Shown: positions 11,831 through 24,789, counted from the first letter of the stretch. The stretch: 64,000 nt of DNA from Lepeophtheirus salmonis (GCF_016086655.4 NC_052139.2:23254002-23318001), one strand, 5' to 3'. The notes: generated by a model not told the origin, from the sequence alone. Numbers and translations: made by a program.

Positions 11831-12800
11831 CAAACTTATACATACAATGCACCCATCGTTCTTAATTAGAAATAATTGTTGCTCTAACTTTCTTGTTTCC
11901 TCACTGGTGACTTCTAAGAATGGATTGACAACTCAGTTTGGTACTATTACCTATAAAAATCCTGATATCGTTCAGACATGTATCTTTGCAACCCTTCCAA
12001 GAGAGCACAATACACTTGAAGGTGATAATCTGATATGTAATTTTCTTTATCCAATTCAAAGCGGCTTGAAAAATAGTAAAGATAATGGGAGCTACATATC
12101 AATGAATTTCACTTAGATAGCGGTTAGGAGATACAAGATCTAACTTTTAAACGATTAGTATAATTTCCTTGCAACTGCCAATGAATTTGATAGAATTTTG
12201 TGAATATATCTTAAAATAATGAATGCCATCCTGTATGTTTTTTAGATCATCAAAAAGCCCAGTTTTAATGTTGAAAAAGTACTTATAAAAAAGTTTCCCT
12301 TTGATAGCCATGTACCTTCTGTTTGTAGGAATAAACATGAAAACTGTTCATCATTAATAATGCCAAGGTGTTGAAACAGTCTGGAATGTACTTGGATCTT
12401 ATTTACTGCTGTGATAACAGTATTAATTGATTTGTGAAGTCGTCCACTAAGATTTTTATGTTACCAAATGCTGCCTGTTGATTGCACAAAGCACTGCAAG
12501 TACACCAGGTACGGCTTTTCAAGAAACTAATGAAGGAACGATGACGACTTATGAGGAATGGTGCACTATTTATTGTACAACAAGAATGTTAGCAAGTGGG
12601 TTGTTTTTTCTATTGGGAAAAAATATCAATGATGCTGACTCTCCTTTAGTATTTATTATAAGATTTCTTACAAATATCATTTCTTAAACCAACTTTTCAT
12701 CTTTGACATAAACAAACATAAGCGAGAAGAACATATTCCTTTAATAGTAAAATGGACTCATCTACTGCAAGCTAAATTATGTTGCAGCAAGAATGCTACA
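11831..12800. other. Unassigned stretch with short reading frames
   Basis: Reading frames of 60-110 codons occur on both strands (11781-12116 plus, 12147-12338 minus, 12478-12687 plus). None shows a recognisable motif, splice context or conservation with another copy. It may be a decayed mobile element. Confidence 0.3.
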
Positions 12801-12807
12801 GAATAGT

Positions 12808-13220
12808 GGGGATCACGGGAGCCCAAAGTTAGTTAAGCTATTACACATTCTGATCATTCATTCTCATTCTAGCAAAGTCATTTTGATTTTTTTTCTTCTA
12901 TTTTCGCACTAAATCCGGGGGCGCGCAACATTTATCTCGCTGTAGAAGTAAGAGATTTATCATTAGAAAAAAATTACATATCGTGCAATATCATTTTTTT
13001 AAGCACATAAGCCTTTTTTTATAACTAAAAAAAATCTTTTATTTCATAATTTTCTTTTAGTTGATACCGAAACCTTTCCAGACAAAAAAAGGGAAGGGTG
13101 TAAATTTTTTTCTCCTACATTTTTTTATAGCAAAACAGATTTATCTTTACCATTTGCAGCTTTTTGGGGTCAGAATGGGCCATAGCTTAACTTTGGGGGT
13201 CCGTGATTTATGACACTAAC
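12808..13220. repeat. Imperfect inverted repeat (fold-back)
   Basis: The left arm (12808-12880) has gggatcacgggagcccaaag and ttaagctatt. The right arm (13130-13215) has the complementary atagcttaactttgggggtc and cgtgattt. About 250 bases of AT-rich spacer separate them. Confidence 0.5.
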
Positions 13221-13291
13221 AACAATATAAAGTAAGTAAAACTATTGAGGTTGCCAACAACAAGAAAAACCGAAGGGGGAAAAATGCTTAG

Positions 13292-13314
13292 AAAAAAAAA
13301 AAAAAAAAAAAAAA
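13292..13314 (+). repeat. Poly(A) tract, 23 bases
   Basis: A homopolymer of A. It could be a retroposition tail, but no source transcript upstream is recognised. Confidence 0.7.
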
Positions 13315-13784
13315 TTTACAACAATAATCATAGCAGTCATATTTTGAGTAATATAATTTTCTTAAATATAAGAGGCCTTCATATTTTGGTGGTGTATAGG
13401 TACAATCATAGTAAGTACAACATTATTCAAGGACAAATAACAAAAATACGCAACATTTAAGTAAATTATAAACTATGGAGATATCTACAAGTTGATAAAT
13501 CAATAAGCAATTGAAATGTGACATTCAAATAATAGATATTTTTCATTGTATAACATCACATGAAACAAAGGATCTTGGTTTATTTATTACTTTATTTTAT
13601 TTGTCTGAATATTAATGTGGACGTCACTTAGTGACGAAGGAACAAAAACTGAACAAAAGGAACAGGAATAAACTCTAGATACAAAGAAGGAATGCCAAAG
13701 CAAGGGGATCAGATGAAGTTACTGGCTGACCAGGAGCAACAATTTCAAATACCGACTTATACGAAATCCACAGTGTTTACAATA

Positions 13785-13985
13785 GCGTTATGTATATGAA
13801 TTTAAATATAATTATAATATTTTCTCTACACTATTGCTATTTTAAATGTAGAAAGTTCCCCCCTCCTTAGAGCAGTAATTTATTTTCACCTTTCAATATC
13901 ATAAAACAAGTAGTTGATATTCACAAGGTTCTTAATTCAGAAGTACCATATGTCTCACTCCCATCTTCTTCTTGCACTCCTATTT
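13785..13985 (+). repeat. Repeat family A, copy 1 (3' part)
   Basis: It shares tgaatttaaatataatt, tattttctctacactattgc, aaaacaagtagttgatat and gttcttaattcag with 24955-25155, 26880-27060, 49690-49880 and, inverted, 59990-60180. Family A is about 350 bases, non-coding, and is followed here by repeat O. Confidence 0.65.
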
Positions 13986-13999
13986 TAATTAAGAGGTCA

Positions 14000-14240
14000 G
14001 AATTTTTTACTTTTCTAAAAAAAAATAAAGGTCATATTTTTTTTGATGGGAGTGATTAAGACCAATTTTTTTTTGTATAGACCGAGTTTGACTATCAAAC
14101 CGATCCAGACCAAGCTTGCACCGAATTAAAAAATAGTAGTCTTAGACTGGTCTATAACTTCCATACCAAAATCCAAAACTAATTATGCTCAAATGGTTAG
14201 ATAACAAATTCAAGACTTCGAATATAATTAAAGAGGGGTT
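14000..14240 (+). repeat. Repeat family O, copy 2
   Basis: It aligns with 5450-5780 and follows directly on the 3' end of a family A copy, as also at 41000-41150. A and O may therefore be parts of one larger element. Confidence 0.5.
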
Positions 14241-14465
14241 GCGTGTGCTCTTTCTTCTTTTTTGTTCTATATTTACTATGTGGTGGTGAGTTAAGATCTC
14301 CTTCTAAAATAAAAAAATTTCCCCATCTTTGGTTTAAATTGATTCAAAAATAAATAATAAATAAATACAATTCTAATATTTTCTAAGATCTAATGCTAAT
14401 TTTAGTGTTGAGGGTTCCCCTTTTAATAATTCATTTTCTCCCCTAAAAAACAAGATACTTAGACA
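14225..14465 (+). repeat. Repeat family A, copy 2 (diverged)
   Basis: It starts with the family 5' signature (ggttgcgtgtgctctttctt, gtggtggtgagttaagatct) and reaches the attcattttctcccctaaa block. Confidence 0.5.
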
Positions 14466-14693
14466 CTAGGCTGGTCAGAGACGCTTTCATGAAGATATTA
14501 TTGATTCACACGTGATTCACTCGGCACTTTGACGTCATATATAAATAATATCTAAATCCTATACAATCATCTTCACTTCTAGTATTCCTTATGGCAAATT
14601 TCACTCTTTAATTATAATAATATACGAACATAATAAATACTTATATAGAGGTAATCTTAGTTATATATTATACATTAGTTCCTTAAACTTACT

Positions 14694-14880
14694 AAAAGAT
14701 ATCCTGGAAACTCAAGTTCCAACTTATGATTCTAAATCTGATCAATTTACGGAAAGACTTAAATACTCGACAAGATCTTGTGCCATCCTTAATTTTCCAA
14801 ATCCAATTGATTATTTCTATCCACTCATCTCCTTAGGAAGACTTGGATTCATTTGTGCAAATTAAAAAAGTCGTTTAAAC
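14694..14880 (+). pseudogene. Possible piggyBac-like transposase N-terminal remnant
   Basis: An open stretch without an ATG reads through SARSCAIL-like residues (RSCAILNFPNPIDYFYPL) to GFICAN and then a stop. The NPIDYF...FIC.(T)N pattern recalls the start of the piggyBac DDE domain (DDE_Tnp_1_7). Downstream frames are broken. The assignment rests on one short motif. Confidence 0.35.
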
Positions 14881-15066
14881 TAAAGACATCAATAATTCGT
14901 GGCAAGCATTTTACTGATGCCAATTTTACTTTAGAGAGATATTGACTTGATAAAAATCATTAAAAAGGAGGCTCACACCTGAAGGTGTTACTTCATATAA
15001 TTTTTTTAAAGATCTATTAAAAGTGATCCATTATAATCTTTTTAAGATTGTTTGGCATATTACTAA

Positions 15067-15252
15067 ATGAAATCACCCACTATGGAAGAATCAATTCACA
15101 TCAAAGAGATGGAATCTTATCCAAACCTAGAATTCATGGAAGAACCAAAGACACTCATAAAGTTAATTGATGAACCAATGGAGGAAAAAAATATTGAATC
15201 TATCATTGACAAATCTACCGAGTGTAGAAAAAGTCCTGAGACCTGCCTCTAA
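15067..15252 (+). other. 61-codon acidic reading frame
   Basis: It starts with ATG and is rich in Glu, Ile and Lys. No domain is recognised. It could belong to the decayed element just upstream or be chance. Confidence 0.2.
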
Positions 15253-15289
15253 ATAGTCATTAAAATACTCATAATTGTTCTGGATGATG

Positions 15290-15700
15290 TTGTACGTAGA
15301 AATTTTTTATTTTATAATACTTTTTACTATAACAATGCACATTAGTTATGAATCTGGCCACCATCATCCTAAATGACAGCCTCTGATCGCCTCTGGAATC
15401 CCTTGCATATATTGGCAACGTAGTCTTTTTTCATAATCTTCCACTGCTGGTGAATAGATGTCTACAGGGTATCAAAATTTAGCTAGCGGACATTGAAGAC
15501 TTCTTCAAATGGAGTAATACAATGGATTCAGATCTGGATTCTGAAGGGGCCAAAGGTACTTGGACCAGAAGTTTATGTTGCTACTGATTCACTCTTCTAC
15601 AATATTAGCAGTATGGTCCGGATAGCCGTCAGAAATAGAAAAACAGGTAGAAAAGTATACCAGACAGTTATTGAAATGGGGCTTTTAAAACAAAAGCTAT
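15290..15700 (-). pseudogene. Mariner transposase remnant (C-terminal half)
   Basis: On the minus strand the frames give DGYPDHTANIVEE, then NFWSKYLWPLQNPDLNPLYY and, after a shift, DYVANICKGFQRRSEAVI. This is the mariner C-terminal layout: second catalytic Asp, the (S)PDLNP.DY block, and the RR.EAVI tail before the stop. Stops and frameshifts show that it is dead. No terminal inverted repeats were located. Confidence 0.75.
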
Positions 15701-15814
15701 GGAAATAATTGAGCATATCAAAAGTCAAAGCTTTTTAGCCATGGCGTATTAATTCAGAAGAGAGAATCGACAGCTCTGAACAAAAACAACTAACTACATA
15801 GTTGTAACTTGAAG

Positions 15815-15970
15815 ACTGCAGTTCGGTCCAGTTCATTCCTAAAACTGATAAATTTCGTTGCTTGATGGCATCTCAACTGTATTTCTTCTTCTTTAATCAA
15901 TTCCAGTACTGGCAGTCGCAAGGAGCGACAGTCAATCCGAAGAATGGATTGTACCGGATCGGAAAAATAA
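15815..15970 (+). repeat. GGTCC-rich repeat related to 4540-4600
   Basis: It shares gaagactgcagt and cggtccagtt with 4540-4600 and has the same ggtcc/ggatcgg flavour as families M and O. Non-coding. Confidence 0.4.
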
Positions 15971-16356
15971 GGACTAACATCAAACTAGTTGTTACCCAGA
16001 AAATAAAAAATAAAAATGATTTTAACAATTTCAATCAGTTATATATTATACATTTCTTTATCATAATTATAAAAAACTACAAAACAAACTCAAATTAGCC
16101 AACTAATGTACTATAATTAAATAAAATTGTACTTAAACGCATAAACTAAGTCATCAAAATACATAAACACGCATAAATGTATACAAACCGCAAATATTAC
16201 AACCCATAGTTAAGAATAAACATAGAATACATTAAGTAATGAAGATACAACTTTTCTTGACACATTTATATTTTAATTTTTTTACGGTCATTGAATTGAA
16301 TTGTTTTGAAAGAGAATGAATATTTTTGTGTATAAACAAATATAAATAAATTATTT

Positions 16357-19300
16357 CTAGCATACCAAAGGATCCATTAAAACTTCTTCCTTTTCAGCCT
16401 CATTAATGGTTTTTTGGTATGATTCTTGATTTCTATACTTCAAAAGTATGAGAAGGAAGATGGATCCCACTATAGGTGGAATACCAAATATTAAAAATGG
16501 AATTGTGAAAGTTTTCATATGATCATAGAGTATTCCTAGAAAACAATATAAAAAGTTAATTTAAGTTGGGACATTATATATTTCCATAACTGAAACATTT
16601 CTATAAATATATTTCACTACACCTCTCATAAATTAAATTATAGTGCACAAATTTGGAGTTATAATGAAATAAATTGTGACGCGTAGTATTCATAGTGACT
16701 AATACCGTCGATATCACACCTTTTCATTATTTTTTTTATCATTCCAAGCTTTTTTACCATTCAACAGTATTATGGACCGATTTGTTGGGTCTTCAGTCCT
16801 ATGGTCCTAGTAACTATACTTTTATTTATTTTTACTTCTCATGCTCACAGCAGTAGTGTTCCAAGAATTTCCTTACAGCTGTTTTAATTAATTTTCATAA
16901 GTTGACTCAAGTACGATTTAAAGTAGGTGACTCCACGCATTATGAACTCAAAAAAGATATCATATATATTAATATTTATTTTATATTAATTTATATCAAT
17001 CAATGACCTTCATTTATAATTCCTGTTACTTCATACTTAGTTATCGATAAACATTATCAATTCATTGTATGTAATGATTAAAAGTTGGCAACAAGAGAAA
17101 TACAGAAGGTAGCAACTATCAAAGGTACTAGAAATATTTGTATAAACCTTGGTAGCTAATATATTTTTTTTTCAAAAAGAAAAATTCCTTTTGACAGTCG
17201 AGGCTTAAAGTAGATAAAAAGGCTAGATATGTCTCTAGTTAGGATTGAAGAATATAAAGCCAAAGAAAATATTAAATAATAGCTAGTACGTATAATAATA
17301 AGTTCTAAGGCACTACTTTAAACTTCCCTTGCCTTGTCTCTGACAAAGAGGTTATTATAAGAATTAAACAACTAAAAAGGCTTTAACTACATCATTTCAG
17401 CTGTTTTACTTACAAAAAAAGACTGAATAGGACCGGTCTTAGGACTGAAAATTTTTATTAGGACCAGACTGATAGAATTGCAATCTTTTATAATTTTTTT
17501 AAATAATGGTTTCCCCATAAAATTGTGTTCCGATTTCGTTTAAATTCTTCATCGAATTATTGTCAATTTATATCAACAAACTATTGTAATTAATCTTTTG
17601 AAGAGACTCCAAGACACACTAGAATTTAGTAAAAACTCAGTGTCACAATTATATGATTATAAATTGATATTTGGGCCAAATTAAGTCTTATAAATCAAAC
17701 AAAATTTCTATACCGTAGTTGTTATTCTTGGGTATCCCAATTGGACGAAATTTGTCTCTAAATATTGGACTGTATATGATGTGAAAAAATTAATAAATCA
17801 TTCTTCCTGATTTCTGTCTGAACTCTCCACAGCAAACATAACATATTCTAGTTATCTTTGATATAAATAAATAATGATATAAATCATTTTAAGAGAATTG
17901 AAATTGAAGAAGTTATTGCTATATTTTAAATAACATACCTGCAATTGGAGGTCCTACAGTCAGTGGAACTGAGGTAATACCAAGTAAAAATCCAATAGCC
18001 TGAGAAGCTCCCTTTGCACCACAAAATTTAATTGCAATGGGTCCCAAAAGTGAAATGAAACAACCATCAAATAGTCCCATGATGAGAGATATAAATCCAA
18101 GGAATATAAATGCATAGTTTCCCAAAAGAGGCGCAAGAGTTAGGAGCATAGAGCAAAGTCCAATTAAGAAAAATGCAATTTGTTGGAGAAAAACAGGGTC
18201 AATACATTTCATATCAGATACTTTTCCAAAAATAACTCTTCCAATACCAGAAGTAAGTCCAATACATGTAAGGAGAAATCCTCCGTCAAAATCTTTATTC
18301 AATTGCTTATTAAGATCTCCAACATATGCTGGCTAATCATGATTAATAGGGATACCATTAAGGAATTAAACTTTTGACATAATTAACTTACTAAATATAC
18401 ATATGGAATAAAATATCCTAATAAAGCCATACCAATTCCAGATGCCCAAACAATGTATTTCTTATTTTTCAAAACACTGAAGTTGAGATGAGCTTTTAAG
18501 AAGTTATTAGATTCGTATAAATTTTCTCCAATATCAGGTTTGAATAGAGGTCGAAATGTTAGAGCCGCAATGAGAAGTATAGATATCATTCCCGTAACAA
18601 AGAAGAATGTCCATTGAAGCTGTTAAAGTGGACCATTATTTATTTTAGTTTAACACATACATCTATAAGTCATTCCATCAAAATTACACTTTGTTTTTAA
18701 TTTTCATCCAATAAAAAAAATAGTTATGTCAAAAAGCCTATAATTGGGAAATTTGAAAATAAAATTTCATATCTATAACTCTATCTATATTTGAGCTCCT
18801 TTCATGATGAATTTGATCATAAATTGTCTTAAAGACGATTGCATTTTGGCTTATATTTGCTAAATCACTATTTGGTGAACGAATATAATAAATACATCAT
18901 TTTATAGCTTATTAACTAATGCAACAAAATAGTTTTTTTATATTCTCTCAAAAAAAAAGTGGTTGTCCTTGAGTATATATTTGGACCTTAAATATATCAA
19001 ACATATTATCTTTAAATTTTCAAATTGATAAATCATTTGAGAAATAAGAAAGAGGCGGGTTAGGAGATATGGAAGGTTTAATTTGTTCATATACCGGGCG
19101 AATCGTAATCATTTACTCATCTATAGGTATTATGCAAATTTTAAGGGGTTAAAAGTAATTTTTTTTACAAGTTCCCTATGAGCAATGTTGTAGAACACAT
19201 AATTAGCTGTCGATTGCAAAGAAAACCATTGTCCTAGTTGCCGCCACCATGAGCACACAGTGCGAGATTGAGATAGCAGTATTCCTCCTCGCAAGATTGT

Positions 19301-22043
19301 TGCAGGAGGCCATTGAGGAAGACGATTCACAAAGTTTTCTATGAATGGAGACATCGTATATAGTCTTCCACTAGGCCCCTCTCTTCTTCCCTGATTACCT
19401 TCTGGGACAATTCCGTGTGGAGGAATGCTGCTAACTCAATAATTTCGTACTGTGTTGTCTCATGGTGGGAACTAGTATATACAATTAAATGATACAATTT
19501 CCTATTTAATGAGATTTAGAGGTGTATTGCTAATAGACTTAAACAAATCTCATGATTTTAAACCAATTCCCTTTTAATATTCATTCCCATAAATGGTTAT
19601 TGTTGGATTGGATTTCTGATACAAAACCAATGGTATACCTAACCATTGGTTGTATTTATCAAACAAAACAGACAAACAATTCAACTAAATTACCACCTTA
19701 AAAACCCAATTTATGAAGAAAAACTTGAAGATTGAAGTTGATTTATAATTAGTATCAGAGATTTAATTTGTTGATATAATTTTTCCACACTTATGTATAA
19801 TGATTTCTAGAGGAATAATGCTTATATAATATCGTAAATCTTCAAACATTACTTGAATTGTTTAGTTATTAAAGTAGTCGCCTAGTTTCATTGTTTAAGG
19901 GTTTTATAATATTAATACAACGAACAGTTTAACTAAGTTATTAGTTTTGCAAGATAAATAAATTTTAACAAAAAAACAAGACAACCTTTGATCAATTACA
20001 TCATGAAAAAAAGCTCAGAACTCAGAGCTGGATTGAGTTATCCATCTGAAATTTCATATTTGTGTTTCTCAATAATAGTTTATTTGACCTACTAAATTTT
20101 ATTCCAATTGCAGCTTTAAAAAAAGTGCAATTTTTCCATGGAATTATCCCTATACGTATAATATTTGAGACCTGTAAGCCTAGCCTCAAATACACCCGCT
20201 AGAAATGGAGAAAAAGAACTAATAAATGACAACAATGACAGAACATAAGTTCAGAAGGTCATTTTTTAACCATCTTTTATATTTATAAGGAAAAAAAGTC
20301 TTCAATAGATTTAATTAGCCGAATATATACTAACATATATGTATATATAAAAGACCATTGAAAGTAATCAAACACAGTTTTGTATAATTATTTAATTCCA
20401 ATATCAACCCTATCATAGGTCTCTTTTTTATACACAACATATGTGTTAAAAGCCCAAGGCTTCACAAATTGATGATGCTACTTTTTATTTACATTACTTT
20501 CAGTTAAATCCGCCCTTCAAACGACAGCTGTCAAAATTTCATGACAATCTATTTTTAGTCTGTCTGTGAGTTATTGGACCAAGTCTAATGCAACTTCTGT
20601 TATTTACAAAACAATCCATCAAAAACTATATGTTTTTCAATTTTAAATTGCTTCTTGAAGGGAGAAAAAATACTTTTAAAGCTAAGCAATGATTTAAAAA
20701 GTGTTATGGGGACTCTGTTCCATTAAGGGAATAAATAATACATACATAACCATTCGATTATTGAAATCTAAAGAGACTAAAAAGGAAAGAGGAGACAAGA
20801 TGGTTCAAATATAAAGTAAATGAAAACTTTGTATATGAATTATGTTCAGGATTCACGTAACCTCGATCGAAAATATAGAATATAAATTCCCTTCGTAGAA
20901 GATTAGGGTTTTATATTTTTGTTTTAAAATGAGCTATTGTTTTTATCAATATTTTAGGTATCTAGTTAAATCTAAAACTTGACTTCTATTAAATTAAATT
21001 AGAGGAATCTTAGTCAAAAGACGAAATAACAATGAATTGTGTCAAGGAAGTTCAAAGCACATTTAAAATTTTTAAACGAATCAGAATTAAAGATAAAAAA
21101 AACATTCTTGATGGATATACATGACTACTCTTTCTAGTAAAGTATCTTTATTTATATGTAATAAATGTATATTTATTCCCCCCAAAAATATAACAAAAGG
21201 ACTTCTGATCTGATGTTATAGTCAGTCATTGATTGGGTTAATTTCTCAGTTCTTTTACCACATTTTTAAAGGTCACGATGCAGCCTACGCTTACATGTCT
21301 CTGATGTTATATTCAAGTCTATCTATATATCAATAAATCATTGAACAAATTTCAGCTTACCCCAATAGAATTAAGAAGAAATCGAAATAAATGTGGCATG
21401 ATAATAGTGAAGACTGAGCTCCCAGCTGTAACAATTCCATTTACCAGTCCAATATGCCTGTGAAAGTAGTGAGCAAGTATAGCCAATGAGGGAGTGTATA
21501 TAATGGATGATCCAATGCCGAATAGAAGGAAAGTAAAGTACAAAGCCTCCAACTATAAACATTAATTTGATGATTAAAACAACAGTAATATTGAATTCTT
21601 AAATGAGTAAGTACCTTATGGTATACCAATGATGATAGAAACATTCCAATTGTAGCAATCAAACCACCAAGAAATGCACTTTCTTGAATTCCCAATTTGT
21701 CCGTCAAAACTCCGGATATCGGAGAACAGAAAAAAGTCGCTCCAATGGCAAGGGAACCCACAAGTGACACCTTACTTGACACATCCGGGACATCTTTAAA
21801 TTGATTTTTTAATTCTACGAAAAATATACCAAATGAATTGATTGATCCAAAAATTATTCCATTCACAAGAAAACTTGCAACAACTACAATATATCCTCTA
21901 ATTCCTCCCTCAGGTGCAATATGAGACATCCGTCGGTTAATTCTACTTTCATCTGTCTGGAATTTAATGATTTCTTCTCCATATTTTGAATATTGTTCTT
22001 TTTTGTCTACCAAACTACTATTGCTTTCCTTGAGTAAGGTCAT
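16357..22043 (-). CDS. Monocarboxylate transporter-like protein (SLC16/MFS), copy B
   Basis: Five exons: 22043-21615, 21552-21361, 18619-18392, 18332-17939 and 16535-16357, about 473 residues, all junctions GT-AG. Residues 44-70 hold the SLC16 motif (PEGG..GY, then SFLVNGIIFG.INSFGI.F). Exon 2 holds the second signature (YFHRHIGLVNGIVTAGSSVF). Arg315 and the FGKVSD loop fit TM8-TM9 of the family. Predicted role is proton-linked or related transport of small monocarboxylates at a membrane; the substrate is unknown. Exons 2 and 4 have the same lengths as in copy A (192 and 394 bases) and every intron phase agrees, so the two are tandem duplicates. The cytosolic C-terminal tail is acidic and longer than in copy A. 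Intron 2 (2.7 kb) carries transposon debris. Confidence 0.93.
16770..16815 (-). repeat. Repeat family M fragment
   Basis: Short block with tggaccgatt, tcttcagtcctat and ggtcctag, as in the tail of 1683-1800. It is in the last intron of copy B. Confidence 0.45.
17405..17480 (+). repeat. Repeat family M fragment
   Basis: It contains aaaaaaagactgaat, aggaccggtcttaggactga and attaggaccagactga. It lies in the same intron as the previous fragment, in opposite orientation. Confidence 0.45.
19175..19480. mobile_element. Inverted pair of mariner 5' ends
   Basis: Plus 19240-19335 and minus 19475-19380 are inverted homologues. The minus arm reads TTQYEIIELAAFLHTELSQK and VIREEERGL; the plus arm reads TQCEIEIAVFLLARLL and QEAIEED. 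Both look like the start of a mariner helix-turn-helix domain. The leader 19178-19215 (gtagaacacataattagctg) recurs inverted at 35190-35225, so it is part of an element end. It lies in intron 2 of transporter copy B. Confidence 0.6.
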
Positions 22044-22119
22044 TTTACTTGAAATAAAATCCTTAAAAAGAAAAAGAAAAACAATTATTGTATATTGTCT
22101 ATCAAAACTATATATTCAG

Positions 22120-22465
22120 GTAAACAAGTCGTGATATCTATACAAATTGCAACTTGTATAAGTAAACTGTAAAAGATGCAATGTATTATTTAATTACAAA
22201 TTATCAGTCATTCTAATTACCAAATATTGATTCATACCATCATGTCATTTGTGTCTATTAAAATAACATGGTTAGTTTGCATTGTTGAGAAATATAAATG
22301 TAAGCATTCGAACTTTATAATGACACCATATATATATTCATCATCCATGGAATAATAATCAATTATTGTATTATTCTCATCCCATAAAGTACTGTAAATT
22401 CTTCATTTTTTGGATGCAACAAGTACAATATGTTTCTACAAGTTGTCACTTGTAGAAATTAGAAC
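22120..22465 (+). repeat. Repeat family E (MITE-like), copy 2
   Basis: It lies 80-420 bases upstream of the copy B start codon. Both ends carry ttgcaacttgta / tacaagttg motifs in inverted arrangement. The interior aligns with 9785-10200. Confidence 0.65.
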
Positions 22466-22479
22466 CTTGTACTCTATTT

Positions 22480-22725
22480 CCTCTAAAACATTTCGAGACG
22501 GGTAGATTGATATCCTGGAGACGCCCAACTGCTTGGAGTGCACGAATGGAAAGTTTCCTTTTTTCAAAAAGTATGTAAGCTAGAGAGCTCAAGTTTGTTT
22601 TGATTAGTAACTAATTGTTAATGCTTTAATATATCGAAAATATAAATTAATTTCAATCACGCAACCTTAATTAATTATTGAATTAGTAGGTGTTCAGATT
22701 TCAAACGACTACCTCATATATATAC
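22480..22725 (+). mobile_element. Mariner end fragment (repeat family C), copy 1
   Basis: It aligns with 33310-33553 and 52545-52825: ctggaga.gcccaactgctt, taactaattgttaatg, and the terminal gtgttcagatttcaa. In the 33 kb copy this block is the 5' end of a mariner element on the minus strand, so this is a solo end. Confidence 0.6.
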
Positions 22726-24760
22726 AATAAAGGATCAACTAGAAATCCTTTTGGAAATTGAGCATAAATATATTATTATGACTTATTAATTTGTTTATTT
22801 ATCAAAAAAAGATAGAAGTATGAAATAGCCATGAACGGATAAAATCGACAACGGATAACAAAACACATAGGATATTTTTGTGTTACTTTGGGTAAGCCGA
22901 ATCTTCTTTTTTTACATACATATTTACACTTCACTGAATCATTTATTTGGCGGATAAATTTGACTTCTTACAAATTATTGGGTGATTACTCCTCTGATAA
23001 TTTAAACCTGATTATATCTTGATCTATTTTATATAATACATTGAAAGTCTTTTTATTTTTTCATCGAAAAATATTATTTAGTCTAATTTTATAAATTCCT
23101 AATTAAAAAAGTCAATACTTTTTAACTCTTGCAACCGTCTTTGGCTATGAGAACAGGTGCCAACAAGGAAAGATGTAAGAAACTATTGACTAGTTTAATT
23201 ATATTTAAACAATAGGAGACGTATATGGGGGTATGTAGTATATAAATCAAACCAGCTCAGAGTTATTGAGCCAAAAACAAAAAATGTTGAAACTCGTCAA
23301 GTCTCTCTATTAATTAGAAAATAATCTTGGAACAACCTTGGGACTAGGAAACTGAAACTTTGCATTGGTACCTCTTTTGAACCTGTCCAGGCTAGGAGCT
23401 CTATTAAGGGGGCTTAATCCATACCCAAAGCACAAAAAATATTTTTTGAAGCTCAAAGAGACTAGATTTGGGGGCTGAGTAATAAATCTAAAAGTGATTG
23501 TCTTCTCATAAACAACTATACAAATAAGGACGTTTTATAAATTTATAAAAATGAATCGGGGAAAATTGAAGTTTCTCTTTTTTTTCAGGGAAAAAAAAGA
23601 AAAGAATTTCGAATGGAATATTGGATTGGTAGATAAAATAAAGTTTAAATATTAAAAATAAATAGAATTGAACATTGTCGGTGTTATTTCCCGGAGTGGA
23701 AAATCCCATCCTTGTTCCGAGCAACGCCATATAACTCTTTGTTAGTATACGTATAATATATAATGTAATAAACATTTTTTGAAAAAAACATTTCAATTTA
23801 TTTTTCTTTATTTCCAAGTAGCCGTTTTTAAAGGTTCTATTGCACTTTGCCGACTGTCATTTTCCCGAAATAATAAATATATTCGATGATGATTCATGCT
23901 CCAATAATATGGATACTATGAATACTAATTTGTACTATACCAACACATTCGATCTAAACGATTGATCCCTTCACATTGTTTATTGAATCTCAATCATTGA
24001 TTAATTGACACCTTTTCTTCTTTAAAACATAATTTATCTTACTAATTTATTTATTGAGGGGTTATTTTGATTTTTGTAACAATGGCTATAATGGCGTTTT
24101 TTGCCAACTTTTAGAGTATTTTCATAATGAAATGAATAAAATATTAATCAATCAACGCATAATCATAGCAGTTAGTGTCCGCAAACGTTCTACACTTTTA
24201 TAATAAGCTTGTAATTGAAAAAGTCTGTAGAATACATCTTTTTTCAATTGTAACAACTGCTAAATTGATGAATTATATTGAAAGTTTTAAAGAAGTATAC
24301 AAAAATATAAGTGCTCATTGATTTCTTTTTTTTAACACCTTACATAGTAAAAACAAGGATTTTAGTATGTAGTTCACAGATAACTCTCAGTGGCCCTCAA
24401 AAGCATCATAAAGTATACAAACTAGTAGAATATAAAGAAAATTAATTTTAAACAAAGTTATAAAAACTTGTTTAATTTGCACAAGTCAACAAATTGAAAT
24501 TCCAAATTCAATCCTACTTGGTGAGCTGATCAAGAATTTCTCATTAGTTTTTCATATTTGAGGACAAGTCAATTTTGCGGCTTAACTAACCCTTCTTGAA
24601 CAAATACTCACTTATTGACAAAATTGTGCCTAATCATTGTGTATCCTTAAAAAAGTTTTCATGATGTTTATTTTAGAAAGGTCAAATATTGCTCAAATGT
24701 GGCATATTAGTGTAGAATGGGATTTGCGGAGAGCAAGATAAGAAAGTTGCAGCAATAATT
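22726..24760. other. Intergenic stretch without recognised gene
   Basis: A block near 23330-23480 weakly resembles the left part of repeat G at 51600-51770. A 103-codon Phe-rich frame (23506-23817, minus) has no recognisable motif. Otherwise nothing is seen. Confidence 0.4.
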
Positions 24761-24789
24761 ATGGTTAAAGAGTTTTAAATGTGCAAAGG

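Noticed and set aside
11781..12116. 111-codon plus-strand reading frame
   Set aside because: It begins inside repeat J, is not open in the other J copies, and shows no domain.
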